From contig NZ_CP130630.1 in the NCBI RefSeq assembly GCF_030551255.1, forward strand, positions 12,283,484-12,347,483: DNA of 64,000 nucleotides, written 5' to 3'. Positions 1-9,233 of this stretch are shown one piece after another. Positions within the stretch are counted from its first letter, which is position 1, and each line of letters begins with the position of its first letter. Below the pieces are notes generated by a model. That model saw only the letters and a list, made by a program, of their open reading frames with translations, did not search any database and was not told where the DNA came from. A program made the translations under genes and the position numbers. Source of the DNA: Streptomyces sp. NL15-2K (lineage in GTDB: Bacteria > Actinomycetota > Actinomycetes > Streptomycetales > Streptomycetaceae).

Positions 1-69
1 CCACCACATAGCGAAAAGGGCCGCCCGGCCCACGGCCGGACAGCCCTCAACAAGATTTTCAGTGATCTT
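1..69 (+). mobile_element. right end of an upstream IS1182-family copy
   Basis: These bases repeat 1706-1774, the last part of the complete copy that follows, including a transposase stop codon at 9-11 and the right inverted repeat. They are therefore the tail of a second, same-orientation copy lying mostly outside the window. The two copies are separated only by CTAG at 70-73. Confidence 0.9.
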
Positions 70-73
70 CTAG

Positions 74-1774
74 AAGATCACTGAAAATGTTGCGGGTTCT
101 GGCCCCGGCCCGGTAGGGCCGGGGTCAGTCTTGTAGGCATGCAGGGGGAATGGGCCGGGGAGATGGTCGGGCCGGATGTGTGGGAGACCTGCCGGGAGTT
201 GATCCCGGCCGGGAGCGTATTTGCGTTTCTGGCCGAGCACCGGGAGGCACTGTTCCCGCCGTCGATGTTCGCGGACATGTACCCGTCGTCCAACGGCCGT
301 CCGAGTCTGCCGCCGCAGGTCCTGGCCGCCACCGTGGTGCTGCAGAGCCTGCAGGGGCTGTCGGACTTCGAGACGGTCCAGGAACTGCGGTGTGATCTGC
401 GGTGGAAAGCGGCCTGTGGGCTGGGCTTGTACGACATGGCGTTCGATCCGTCGCTGCTGACGTACTTCAGGCGCCGGCTGCGCCACTCGGCCGAGCCGAT
501 GCGGATTTTCACCAAGGTCAAGGAGGTCGTGGCCGCGACCGGGGTGCTCAAGGGCAAGCAGCGGCGTGCTGTGGACTCCACCGTCCTCGATGACGCGGTG
601 GCCACCCAGGACACCGTCACCCAGATCGTCTCCGCGATCCGCCGGGTGATCCGTGATGTCCCTGGAGCCCAGGAGGCCGCCGCGGAGCACTGCCGCGCGC
701 ACGACTACACCGACCCGGGCAAACCGAAGATCGCCTGGAACGACGAGCAGGCGCGCGCTGCGCTGGTGGATGCGCTGGTCACCGACGCCCTCAACCTGCT
801 CGGGCGCCTGCCCGATCGTGAGCTGGGCGAGAAGGCCGCGAACGCGATGGGCCTGCTGGCCCTGGTCGCCGGGCAGGATGTGGAACCGGCCGAGGACTCC
901 GACGGACGCGATGGCCGCTGGCGCATCGCCCGGCGCACCGCGCCCGACCGGACGGTGTCCACCGTCGATCCCGACGCCCGGCACATCCACAAAAACCGCA
1001 CCCGCCACCAGGACGGATTCAAAGGACACGTCTCCTTCGAGCCGGAGAGCGGGCTGTTCACCGCCGTCGCTGTCACCGGCGGCTATGGTCCCGGCAACCA
1101 CGAAGCGGCCGTTGCCCGTGATCTGCTGGACGGGGAGGACGGCGAGTTAACCGTGCTCGGCGACTCCGCCTACGGCACCGGCGAGCTGCGCGAACAGTTG
1201 CAGGCCGCGGGCCACACCCTGGTCATCAAGCCACCGCCGCTGCGGCAGGTGATCCCCGACGGCTTCACCATCGACGACTTCCGCATCGACCCAGCCGCCG
1301 GCACCGCGACCTGCCCAGCCGGACGAACCGCCAACCTCGGCCAGATCAAAGCCGACGGGGCCCGCACCGCCCAGTTCAAACGCCTCTGCGTCGGCTGCCC
1401 CCTGCGCGAGCGCTGCACCACATCCAAGACCGGACGCACCCTCAACATCCACCCCCAGCATGAACTGCTGACCGCCGCCCGCCGAGACGCCGCCGACCCG
1501 GCCTGGCAGGCCGAATACCGCAGATGGCGGCCCCCGGTCGAACGCGCCATCGCCTGGCTGGTCGCCAAGGGCAACCGACGCGTCCCGCACCGCGGCGTCA
1601 TCGCCAACAACCTCTGGCTGCACCACCGCGCCGCCGCCCTCAACCTCCGCCGACTGATCAACCTCGGACTCACCCGGACCGGCACCACCTGGCACCTCAC
1701 CCCGGCCACCACATAGCGAAAAGGGCCGCCCGGCCCACGGCCGGACAGCCCTCAACAAGATTTTCAGTGATCTT
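74..1774 (+). mobile_element. complete IS1182-family insertion sequence, second unit of a tandem
   Basis: A 1701-bp element with near-perfect terminal inverted repeats: the left end AAGATCACTGAAAATGTTG matches the complement of the right end with one mismatch. CTAG sits at both boundaries (70-73 and 1775-1778), which suggests a 4-bp target duplication shared with the preceding copy. It carries one transposase gene. It lies immediately upstream of a 5'-truncated FtsK-like gene. Confidence 0.85.
139..1716 (+). CDS. IS1182-family DDE transposase
   Basis: A 525-residue transposase expected to cut and join the ends of its own element. The N-terminal DUF772-type region (LRWKAACGLGLYDMAFDP) is followed by a DDE catalytic domain. 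Candidate catalytic residues are Asp in VDSTVLDD, Asp in VLGDSAYG and Glu in VERAIAWL. A cysteine cluster before the last acidic residue (CPAG, CVGCPLRERC) is typical of the family. The reading frame is intact and fills the element between its inverted repeats. An internal ATG at 163 directly after GGGGAG is an alternative start. Confidence 0.9.
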   Translation: MQGEWAGEMVGPDVWETCRELIPAGSVFAFLAEHREALFPPSMFADMYPSSNGRPSLPPQVLAATVVLQSLQGLSDFETVQELRCDLRWKAACGLGLYDMAFDPSLLTYFRRRLRHSAEPMRIFTKVKEVVAATGVLKGKQRRAVDSTVLDDAVATQDTVTQIVSAIRRVIRDVPGAQEAAAEHCRAHDYTDPGKPKIAWNDEQARAALVDALVTDALNLLGRLPDRELGEKAANAMGLLALVAGQDVEPAEDSDGRDGRWRIARRTAPDRTVSTVDPDARHIHKNRTRHQDGFKGHVSFEPESGLFTAVAVTGGYGPGNHEAAVARDLLDGEDGELTVLGDSAYGTGELREQLQAAGHTLVIKPPPLRQVIPDGFTIDDFRIDPAAGTATCPAGRTANLGQIKADGARTAQFKRLCVGCPLRERCTTSKTGRTLNIHPQHELLTAARRDAADPAWQAEYRRWRPPVERAIAWLVAKGNRRVPHRGVIANNLWLHHRAAALNLRRLINLGLTRTGTTWHLTPATT

Positions 1775-1778
1775 CTAG

Positions 1779-2281
1779 CCGCCGAACTGGAGCGCCGCCT
1801 CAACCTCGACGGCGACCTGGACGACGTGCCGCGCCTGATCGTCGCGGTCGACGAGGCCAACACCACGCTGCGCCAGCTCGCCCGCTGCTGGGAGACGTTC
1901 CGGCAGAAGGACGACCCGAAGACGTCCCCGGCTATCACCGCGCTCGAGGAAGCCCTCTGGCTGGGACGGGCGGCCCGCGTCCACGTCATCTTCGACGGAC
2001 GGCCTCAGGCTGCCGTCCTCGCAGGGGCGGCCCACGAGTTCGCCACGGTCATCCTGGCGCGGTTCACGGCCGACACCTGGCGGCGCCTGGCCCCGAACGA
2101 TAGCCGGTCCCGCCCCCAAGCCGCGCCACCACCAGCGGGGCCGCTTCCACGTCGTCCAGCACGGCGCCGCCCACGAGGCGCAGGCGATCCTGATGACGCC
2201 CGCCTCGTCGCCCTGGTCCGCGCCGGAGCCCGCTGCGAACGCGGCCACCTCGTCGAACGCCCCGAGACCCTCGCGGCATGA
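1779..2281 (+). pseudogene. FtsK/SpoIIIE-like plasmid DNA-transfer protein, C-terminal remnant
   Basis: The sequence starts in frame directly at the IS1182 boundary, so the 5' part is missing. The visible protein (LIVAVDEANTTLRQLAR, then EALWLGRAARVHVIFDGRPQ) resembles the end of the motor domain of FtsK/TraB-like ATPases common on Streptomyces mobile elements. Homology continues in the +1 frame from about 2139 (GRFHVVQHGAAHEAQAILMT), so a frameshift lies between about 2100 and 2139. The product would not be functional. The family call is from recognition of the motif pattern. Confidence 0.65.
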
Positions 2282-2370
2282 ACAGCCTCAACCGATTGAC
2301 AGCCCGCCAGTGCAGATTCCCCGCCAACGGCCGGCTGTGAAGCCACTCTCCGTAACCCTCAGTGGGCGAT

Positions 2371-2703
2371 CTAGCCTTCGGGGTAGAAGACGAACAGCGT
2401 GCAACCCGTCATCGTCTGCGGGATGTGCGACGAACCTGCGGGGGCATGGATAAAGGAGCCAGCGGGATAGTCCCGGTCACCGTCGTTAAAGACGCCGGAG
2501 ACCACGAAGACCTCCTCGGGCCCCGGTTCGTGAACGTCGATTCCCTGCCAGCACGTGTTCGGGTCCATCTCGAGGACATGGGCTTTCGCGCCGTTACCTC
2601 CGAGCCACAGCGGGCGCAAGCGGATACCCGGGAAGAGCTCGCGAACCGGGGCGTCCTGCACGGTGGACCACTCATAGCCGGGCATGTTCTGGTCTGTCGT
2701 CAT
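2371..2703 (-). CDS. small cupin-domain protein
   Basis: A 110-residue protein that is essentially one cupin barrel. The first half contains a metal-ligand-like patch (GIDVHEPGPEEVFVVSG) and the second a GSFIHAPAGSSH motif, giving His and Glu residues in the usual places for a metal-binding cupin. It resembles ChrR-type cupins, which sense or bind small molecules. The substrate cannot be named. It is divergent from the AraC-type regulator at 2775 with about 70 bp between the starts, so that regulator may control it. Confidence 0.75.
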   Translation of the reverse strand: MTTDQNMPGYEWSTVQDAPVRELFPGIRLRPLWLGGNGAKAHVLEMDPNTCWQGIDVHEPGPEEVFVVSGVFNDGDRDYPAGSFIHAPAGSSHIPQTMTGCTLFVFYPEG

Positions 2704-2774
2704 GGAGCCAGCCTCTCCGACCGGTGTACCCCCGGCCGAGTGTCAGGGACGACATCCTGAGGTACTTTCCTGCC

Positions 2775-3725
2775 ATGCATCGAGTAGCCGCACTCGTCCG
2801 CTCACCGCAGTCGACCTTCGAACTCAGCTGCGCGGCAGAGGTGTTCGGGATTGAGAGGCGAGGACTTCCGACGCGATACGCGTTCAGCGTGTGCACTGAG
2901 CACCCCGGACCCGTCGCGACGCGCGCCGGGTACGCCATGCTCGTGACCGACGGACTCGACGTTCTCGACCGGGCAGACACCGTGATCGTCCCTGGGTGGT
3001 TGCCCACCGAGGAGCCACCCTCACCTGCAATCACCCGGTCCCTGCGGCGCGCACACGACCGCGGAGCGCGGCTGGTCAGCATCTGTACCGGCGCCTTCGC
3101 GCTGGCGCACGCCGGTCTGCTGGACGGGCGACGGGCGACCACCCACTGGGCCCGAGCGGACGAACTGGCCGCATGCTTCCCAGCCGTCCACATCGACCGG
3201 GACGTGCTCTACGTGGATCACGGAGACGTGGCCACCAGCGCAGGCGCCGGAGCCGGCATCGACCTGTGCCTCCACCTGGTACGCACGGACCAGGGCGCCG
3301 GATACGCCGCGCATGTCGCTCGGAGCATGGTCATGCCGCCCCACCGCGAGGGCGGGCAGCTACAGTACGCGGCGCCGCCACACCCCGCCCAGATCGATGG
3401 TTCGCTTGCGCCATTGCTGGAGTGGATGACTGGGCGACTCGGCGAACCGCTCACGGTCGAGGATCTGGCCGCGCAGGCCGGCGTCTCCTCCCGCACGCTC
3501 GCCCGCCGGTTCACCGACCAGCTCGGCGTCGGCCCTGGGCATTGGCTGCTGGCCCAGCGGATAGCCGCGGCACGGGAGTTGTTGGAAAGCTCCGACCTCC
3601 CCTTGGACGCCGTCGCCCGCCGCGTCGGCCTCTCCTCGGCCACCAACCTCCGCAGGCGCTTCCTTCGCGCCCTGGGCACGACACCAGGTGCTTACCGCAG
3701 AGCGTTCAGGACCCACCCCCGATAG
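2775..3725 (+). CDS. GlxA-type AraC family regulator with DJ-1/PfpI domain
   Basis: A 316-residue regulator. Residues about 1-165 form a DJ-1/PfpI (class I glutamine amidotransferase-like) sensor with the nucleophile-elbow motif SICTGAFALAHAG. Residues about 215-315 hold two AraC helix-turn-helix units (LTVEDLAAQAGVSSRTLARRF and LDAVARRVGLSSATNLRRRF). Such proteins usually control neighbouring or divergent metabolic genes, and the cupin gene at 2371-2703 is the obvious candidate. The ATG at 2775 is chosen because the conserved sensor starts there (MHRVAALV); the frame is open from 2724. Confidence 0.88.
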   Translation: MHRVAALVRSPQSTFELSCAAEVFGIERRGLPTRYAFSVCTEHPGPVATRAGYAMLVTDGLDVLDRADTVIVPGWLPTEEPPSPAITRSLRRAHDRGARLVSICTGAFALAHAGLLDGRRATTHWARADELAACFPAVHIDRDVLYVDHGDVATSAGAGAGIDLCLHLVRTDQGAGYAAHVARSMVMPPHREGGQLQYAAPPHPAQIDGSLAPLLEWMTGRLGEPLTVEDLAAQAGVSSRTLARRFTDQLGVGPGHWLLAQRIAAARELLESSDLPLDAVARRVGLSSATNLRRRFLRALGTTPGAYRRAFRTHPR

Positions 3726-4045
3726 CACTCACCGGCTGCCTGTTGTCGATCCGGGGGTGGGTAGTTGGTGTGCTGGGTGGGGTGTGAGCTGTGGGGTTGG
3801 GTGTTGGTTGAGAATGGGCTTTGGCGGTGGTGGGGTGGGGCTGAGCTGGGGTTGTGCGGGTTGTAGTGGGAATTTCCGGGGCGTTGTGGGTAGCTTCTGC
3901 GTCTAATGGTCCGGGGTGTGTTTTGGCTGGTCAGGCGTGTTGTGCCTGGTCATAGGCCTGGCCTGGTGTCTGTGGTGTAGGAGCGTTGTAGGGAGCGTTC
4001 GGGCGGGGCGGGGGGCTGGTAGCTCCTGGCTCAGTGGTCGGTGGG
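3726..4045. other. gene-free stretch, strongly G+T-rich on the plus strand
   Basis: No gene is supported here. The plus strand is made largely of G and T with repeated GGGTGGG- and TTGG-like runs, unlike the surrounding genes. A similar stretch lies at 36900-37215. Confidence 0.5.
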
Positions 4046-4419
4046 TTAGGGGTTTTTGCCGGTCCAGTACAGGGCGGTGTCGATGTCGCGTGCGGTCCAG
4101 CCGTCGGCGGGTGCTCGGCTGTGTTGGAGGAGGTCGTCGAGGAGTTGCATGTAGCGGCCGTAGCGTCCCGGTGTGCGGGTGAGGGTGAGACCCAGGGTGT
4201 CCAGGGCGTGTTGGACACGGCGGTCGTAGACGCCATCCGCGTGGGTGCCGCTGCTGTCAGGGCGGCTGAGGCGAGGGCGTCGCCGGTACGGAAGCCGGGC
4301 AGTTCCCCCATGATGCTGCGTCCAGTGCGGGCAGCCTCACTGCGCGGTACCGCGGTGTCGCGGACTGCGGTGACGGCCCGCTTGGTGACCTCGCGCACGT
4401 GTGCATCGGGCAGGGACAT
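4046..4419 (-). pseudogene. conserved actinobacterial hypothetical protein, frameshifted
   Basis: From an ATG at 4419 the frame gives a plausible N-terminal half (RSIMGELPGFRTGDALASAA). At about 4241 homology-like sequence moves to another frame (GVYDRRVQHALDTLGLTL ... RYGRYMQLLDDLLQHSR) and ends at a TAA at 4046. One missing G would restore a single protein of about 124 residues. The start region is close to the left end of the IS21 element, so the N-terminus may also be truncated. I do not know the function. Confidence 0.5.
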
Positions 4420-4467
4420 GAGCGCCGATACCCACGGTGGCTTTATTCACGAGTAGTGACGTCAGTT

Positions 4468-4530
4468 GTTCACGGGTTTGGGAGGCACCCAGATCCACGG
4501 TCGGGTGATGTTCACGAGTTTTGACAGCAC
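4468..4530 (+). repeat. IS21 left-end repeats
   Basis: Two related copies starting GTTCACGGGTTTGGG (4468) and GTTCACGAGTTTTGACAG (4510). The same motif recurs inverted at 11921-11966, as expected for the multiple transposase-binding repeats at IS21-family ends. Confidence 0.7.
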
Positions 4531-4582
4531 TGGGGTACTTGCCAGGGCAGCATCGGGGTGCTCCTGGTGAAAGGTCCTGGTC

Positions 4583-5383
4583 ATGCCGCAGATGTCCAAG
4601 GTCGAGCTGTACGCGGCGATCCGGCGTGATCACCGTGCTGGCATGAAGATGCGCGAGCTTGAGCGGAAGTGCAACGTCTCGTGGAGGACGGTCAAGAAGG
4701 CCGTGGACTCCGTCTGGCCGGAGCCGCGGAAGAAGCTGCCGCCGCGGCCGACTGCGCTGGATCCGTACAAGCCGGTGATCGACGAGATGCTGCGGACGGA
4801 CCTCGACGCGCCGCGCAAGCAGCGGCATACGATCACGCGGATCTTCCACCGGCTCATCGAGGAGCACGGCGCCGACGTGTCCTACCAGATGGTCCGACGC
4901 TACGTCTCCGACCGAAAGCCGGAGATCCTCGCGGCCTCGGGCAAAGCCCCCGTTGAAGCTTTTGTGCCGCAGACCCACCTGCCCGGCCACGAGGCGGAGG
5001 TCGACTTCGGCGACGTGACCGTGCGCCTGGCCGGCGAGCTGGTGACCTGCTACCTGTTCTCGCTCCGCCTGTCCTACTCGGGCAAGGCCGTCCACCGTGT
5101 CTTCGCCTCCTGCGGCCAGGAAGCCTTCTTCGAAGGACACGTACATGCGCTTCGCACGCTGGGCGGTGTCCCGCGAAGCAAGATCCGCTACGACAACCTG
5201 AAGTCGGCCGTCGCCCAGGTACTGGGGCTGAACAGGGCCCGGGTGGAGACAGACCGGTGGATCGCCTTCCGCTCGCACTTCAACATCGAGAGCTTCTACT
5301 GCCGCCCGGGCATTGAAGGCGCCCACGAGAAGGGCGGCGTCGAAGGAATGATCGGCTACTTCCGCCGCAACCACTTCACCCCG
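4583..5383 (+). pseudogene. istA: istA transposase of IS21 element, 5' part
   Basis: Encodes the first 267 residues of an IstA transposase: an N-terminal HTH (MKMRELERKCNVSWRTVKKA), then the DDE core with Asp in VDFGDVTV, Asp in IRYDNLKSAV and the EGAHEKGGVEG segment holding the last acidic residue. The frame is broken after the ACC CCG codons at 5378-5383, where foreign sequence starts. The protein resumes in the same frame at 9734 (VPEVDSLAELNEMVDQ), so removing 5384-9733 restores an uninterrupted IstA. Confidence 0.9.
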
Positions 5384-5461
5384 GCGTGTTGACTGAACTA
5401 CCGAACCTTGTCTCCTTGTTCTTCGGACAGGCGGGAAGCGGGGTGGTTACCGTCCCCTGCC

Positions 5462-6700
5462 ATGGCTGAAGGTGAGGATGTTCCAAGGGACTTGGGCTCG
5501 TTGGTGGTTCCTCGGGTGGGCTCGCTCGTGGAGGCCGACGATCTATGGGAGCCGTATCGGCTGGTTGATCCAGCGGGGTTCCCGGTGGGTGCGGTGACCG
5601 CGTATCTGCACGAGTTGCAGGCGGCGGGGCGGCCCGCGACAACGCAACGCTCCTATGGCATGGACCTGCTGAGGTGGTTCCGCTTCTTGTGGGCGATCGA
5701 AATGCCCTGGAACGAGGCGACCAGGATCGAGGCCCGCGACTTCTCGCGGTGGATCCAGATCACCGCCAAGCCTCCCCGACGCCGACGTACAGGCCAACGT
5801 GCACAACCGCGTACAGACCGTGCCGTGAATCCGATCACCGGGAAACGGCCGATCGGGACGACCTACGCCTCCTCGACGGTCGCGCACAGCGAGACGGTGC
5901 TCCGCAGCTTCTACGCCCACCATTTGGAGGCCGGGACCGGCCCGCTGGTGAACCCGTTTCCGCTGGCCAGGGCTCCTCGGGTGAACGCGCACCACAACCC
6001 GATGGAGCCGTGGCGCCCGCAGCGATCGGGGCTGTTCCGGCCGGGGCAGCCCCAGCGGATCCCCCGGCAGATCCCCGATGAGGTCTTCAACGAGTTGTTC
6101 GCGAGACTGTCCTCGGATCGGGACCGGGCCCTGGTCGCCTTCTGGATCTCGACCGGGGCCAGAGCCTCGGAACTGCTCGGCGTTGTGTCCGCGGGCACGG
6201 ATCCGGGGCGGCAGCTGGTCACGGTGGTGCGCAAAGGGTCGCGCGCGATGCAGCAGCTGCCGGCCTCGCCGGACGCGTTCGTCTGGCTGCGGCTCTACCA
6301 GCAGCGGATGCACGGGCTGGTGCCCACTGGCCCGGATGTCCCGCTGTGGTGGACGCTGCGACGGCCGTTTCGCGCGCTCAACTACCATGCCGCGCGGGCG
6401 ATGTTCGTCCGCGCGAACACCGCGCTCGGGTCGAACTGGTCGCTGCACGACCTTCGGCACACTGCGGCCTACCGGCTGGCCCGCGACCCGCTCATGCCGA
6501 TCACGGACGTCCAATGGGTCCTCGGACATGCCCGTTTGTCCACGACTCAACGGTATGTCACGCCCACCGCCGAGGACGTCATCGAAGGAGTCCTGGCCCA
6601 TCACCGCCGTCAGGCGGAGAGGCAGACAGAGCCATCTGCGCCGTTGCTGCACTACCGCCCGGAGAGCCTGGACGTGCTGTTCGGCCGGGGGCGGCCGTGA
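5462..6700 (+). CDS. tyrosine recombinase, first of a pair (TnpA-like)
   Basis: A 412-residue site-specific recombinase. Residues about 30-190 form the SAM-like core-binding domain (AVTAYLHELQAAGRPATTQ) and the rest the catalytic domain. The catalytic set is complete: Arg234 in TGARASELLG, His329 and Arg332 in LHDLRH, His356 in LGHARLSTTQRY, and Tyr365. The ATG at 5462 follows GTCCCCTGCC with no clear ribosome site, and a GTG at 5408 is possible. It overlaps the next gene by GTGA, so the pair is probably translated together and acts jointly on the element ends. Confidence 0.9.
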   Translation: MAEGEDVPRDLGSLVVPRVGSLVEADDLWEPYRLVDPAGFPVGAVTAYLHELQAAGRPATTQRSYGMDLLRWFRFLWAIEMPWNEATRIEARDFSRWIQITAKPPRRRRTGQRAQPRTDRAVNPITGKRPIGTTYASSTVAHSETVLRSFYAHHLEAGTGPLVNPFPLARAPRVNAHHNPMEPWRPQRSGLFRPGQPQRIPRQIPDEVFNELFARLSSDRDRALVAFWISTGARASELLGVVSAGTDPGRQLVTVVRKGSRAMQQLPASPDAFVWLRLYQQRMHGLVPTGPDVPLWWTLRRPFRALNYHAARAMFVRANTALGSNWSLHDLRHTAAYRLARDPLMPITDVQWVLGHARLSTTQRYVTPTAEDVIEGVLAHHRRQAERQTEPSAPLLHYRPESLDVLFGRGRP

Positions 6701-9189
6701 CCACCAGCGTCATCAGCGAAGCAGTGGCCGCTCGGCCCTGGCAGCTCAGCGCGGAGGCCGAGGCCCTTTGGAAGAAGTTCCCGCCCCGGGCCAACCCAAA
6801 GAGCTGGCCCGCGACCCGAGCCTCCCGAGCCGCCGTGGTGACCCGCATGCTCACGCCGCCATTCCTGGGGCACGACTCCAAGACACGCTGCAACCGGAAG
6901 CTGACCCTGCTCAAGGTGCTCGACTGGCTGGAGATGCAGCCCGGCAACACGTGGCAGGAGCGGTGGGACGCCAGCGGCGTCGGTGTCGACGGGCGCGTGG
7001 ACTGGCGGACCCGCCTCATCGACGACCTGAAGAGCGTCGACAACCTCGGCCCGCGCGGGGAACGGATCTTCAAAATCCTTGGCATGGGCCTGGTCCAGCT
7101 GATCGGCGGCGACGTCCTGCGGCCGAATCTGGGCTGGTTGATAGCCACCAACTCGCCCCTGCGGATCGCGAACGAGATGGAGCGCGTCCGCGACGGCGAG
7201 GCCATCGCCAAGCTCCGGGCCCTGCGGACCGCGAGCACGGTCGGCGACTCCACGGTGCTGCCCGCGATCGAGAAGATCGCGCTCATCATGGCGGCGAAGG
7301 GCGGCATGGTCGCCGACCTCACCCCCGGCGACTGCCTGGAACTGTTCAAGACCAGTAAGGAGGTCTTCCCGGGACCGGGCAAGTCCGCCCGGCACAGCCC
7401 GTTCTGCTATCAGCTGCTGCACTCTCTCGGCGCCTTCCCTGCTGACGCACCGCCTTCGGTCCGCATGTTCAGCACACGCTTCCCCGGCCAGCTCACCACC
7501 GAGCAACTCGTCGACCGCTACGACCTGGCCTGCCGCCCCGTCCGCGACCTGCTGGTCGACTACCTGAGAGAACGTCAGCCCGGCGTCGACCACAACACGT
7601 TGACTGGCCTGGCGACCGCGCTGGCCCTGTGGTTCTGGAAGGACCTGGAGAAACACCACCCCGGAATGGACTGGCTCCGGCTCGCACCGGACGTCGCCGC
7701 AGCCTGGAAGCGACGTCTGCAGACCCGGATCGTCCGCAGCACCAACGAGCACGGCCAGGTCGTGGAATCCACGGTGGAACGGGCCACCGCCTCCGACACG
7801 CTGATGACCGTTCGCGCCTTCTACCTGGACCTAGCGCAGTGGGCCCTCGACGAACCCGCCCGCTGGGGCCCGTGGGCTGTCCCCTGCCCGGTCCGCGCCT
7901 ACGACGTCCAGCACCGCAAAATGAAGTCGCGGCAGAAGGCCCGCATGGACCAGCGCACCCGCGAGCGACTTCCTGTCCTCCCGGCCCTGCTCGAAGCGGT
8001 TGACCGGAACCGCAGAGCCGCGGCGGCTCGCCTGGCTGCCGCCGAACACGTCCGCCCCGGCGAGCTGTTCACCGCCGGCGGACAGACGCTGCGGCGCGCG
8101 ATCCTCAAGCGGCATTCGCCTCACCTTTGGGCCGAAGAACCCGCAACCGGCCGGCGCCGGAACCTGGCGAGGGAGGAGAGCAACTCCTTCTGGGGCTGGG
8201 CCGCGGTCGAGGTCCTGCGGATGACCGGCATCCGGATCGAGGAACTGAGCGAGATCTCGCACCACAGCCTGGTCCAATACCGGCTGCCGAGCACGGGCGA
8301 GCTCGTCCCGCTGCTGCAGATCGCCCCGTCCAAGACCGACGAAGAACGGCTCCTGGTCGTCTCCCCGGAACTCGCCGACGTGCTCTCGGCGATCATCTGC
8401 CGCGTCCGCGCCGACGATGGCGGCGTCCCGCTCGTGATCGCCTACGACCACCACGAGAAGGTCTGGAACCCGCCCATGCCGCTGCTGTTCCAGCGCAAGA
8501 TCGGACTCGAGGACCGGCCGATCCCCATCGACGGCATCCGCACCCTCCTCCAGGACGCGCTCGCCGCCACCGGATTCACCGACGCGACCGGCCAGCCGCT
8601 GCACTTCGCTCCGCACGACTTCCGGAGGATCTTCACGACCGACGCCGTCATGAACGGCATGCCGCCCCACATCGCCCAGCTGATCCTCGGACATCGCGAC
8701 ATCAACACGACCATGGGATACAAGGCGGTCTATCCCGAGGAAGTCATCAACGGACACCGGGCGTTCATCGCCCGCCGCCGGGACCTGCGGCCCAGCGAGG
8801 AATACCGCAGCCCCACCGAGGAGGAGTGGGAGGAGTTCCTCGGCCACTTCGAACACCGCAAAGTCGCTCTCGGTGACTGCGGCCGAGCCTACGGCACCAG
8901 TTGCATTCATGAGCACAGCTGCATCCGCTGCCCGCTCCTACGGGCTGATCCAGCCCAAAGGCCCCGTCTCATCGACATCCGAGACAACCTGATCGCCCGC
9001 ATCGCCGAGGCCGAGCGCGAAGGCTGGCGCGGTGAGGCCGAGGGGCTCAAGGTCAGTTTGTCCGCGGCGAACGCCAAACTTGCCCAGCTCGACAACCACA
9101 TCGCCCGACGCGCGACCGCTGTCGAGCTCGGCATGCCGAGCTTCGGGCGCATCGTCATGCGCACGGTGAACTCCGAGCAGGAAGGTTGA
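6697..9189 (+). CDS. large tyrosine recombinase, second of a pair (TnpB-like)
   Basis: An 830-residue recombinase. A long N-terminal half of unknown role precedes the catalytic domain: Arg513 in TGIRIEELSEI, His640 and Arg643 in PHDFRR, His666 in LILGHRDINTT and Tyr675. A C-terminal Cys/His cluster (CGRAYGTSCIHEHSCIRC) is probably a zinc-binding site, followed by a coiled segment (IRDNLIARIAEAEREGWRGE). The GTG at 6697 overlaps the previous stop codon. All catalytic residues are present, so the element may still be active. The length and C-terminal metal site match recombinases that work in pairs or trios. Confidence 0.9.
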   Translation: MTTSVISEAVAARPWQLSAEAEALWKKFPPRANPKSWPATRASRAAVVTRMLTPPFLGHDSKTRCNRKLTLLKVLDWLEMQPGNTWQERWDASGVGVDGRVDWRTRLIDDLKSVDNLGPRGERIFKILGMGLVQLIGGDVLRPNLGWLIATNSPLRIANEMERVRDGEAIAKLRALRTASTVGDSTVLPAIEKIALIMAAKGGMVADLTPGDCLELFKTSKEVFPGPGKSARHSPFCYQLLHSLGAFPADAPPSVRMFSTRFPGQLTTEQLVDRYDLACRPVRDLLVDYLRERQPGVDHNTLTGLATALALWFWKDLEKHHPGMDWLRLAPDVAAAWKRRLQTRIVRSTNEHGQVVESTVERATASDTLMTVRAFYLDLAQWALDEPARWGPWAVPCPVRAYDVQHRKMKSRQKARMDQRTRERLPVLPALLEAVDRNRRAAAARLAAAEHVRPGELFTAGGQTLRRAILKRHSPHLWAEEPATGRRRNLAREESNSFWGWAAVEVLRMTGIRIEELSEISHHSLVQYRLPSTGELVPLLQIAPSKTDEERLLVVSPELADVLSAIICRVRADDGGVPLVIAYDHHEKVWNPPMPLLFQRKIGLEDRPIPIDGIRTLLQDALAATGFTDATGQPLHFAPHDFRRIFTTDAVMNGMPPHIAQLILGHRDINTTMGYKAVYPEEVINGHRAFIARRRDLRPSEEYRSPTEEEWEEFLGHFEHRKVALGDCGRAYGTSCIHEHSCIRCPLLRADPAQRPRLIDIRDNLIARIAEAEREGWRGEAEGLKVSLSAANAKLAQLDNHIARRATAVELGMPSFGRIVMRTVNSEQEG

Positions 9190-9199
9190 GCAGCGAAGG

Positions 9200-9224
9200 G
9201 GGCGGCTGCCTTCGGCAGCCGCCC
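9200..9224. terminator. hairpin terminator between convergent genes
   Basis: A perfect 11-bp stem (GGGCGGCTGCC / GGCAGCCGCCC) with a TTC loop, placed 10 bp after the recombinase stop and 10 bp from the end of the convergent gene. It can serve both directions; no long T tract follows. Confidence 0.7.
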
Positions 9225-9233
9225 TCTGATCGC

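Noticed and set aside
70..1101. Long minus-strand open frame opposite the IS1182 transposase
   Set aside because: It mirrors the codon pattern of the real gene, has no domain and no ribosome site; GC-rich shadow.
2100..2140. Programmed frameshift in the FtsK-like gene
   Set aside because: No slippery site, and the gene is already truncated at its 5' end by the IS.
5384..5400. tRNA or host gene as attachment site of the recombinase element
   Set aside because: The flanks are IS21 istA on both sides and no tRNA-like sequence is present.
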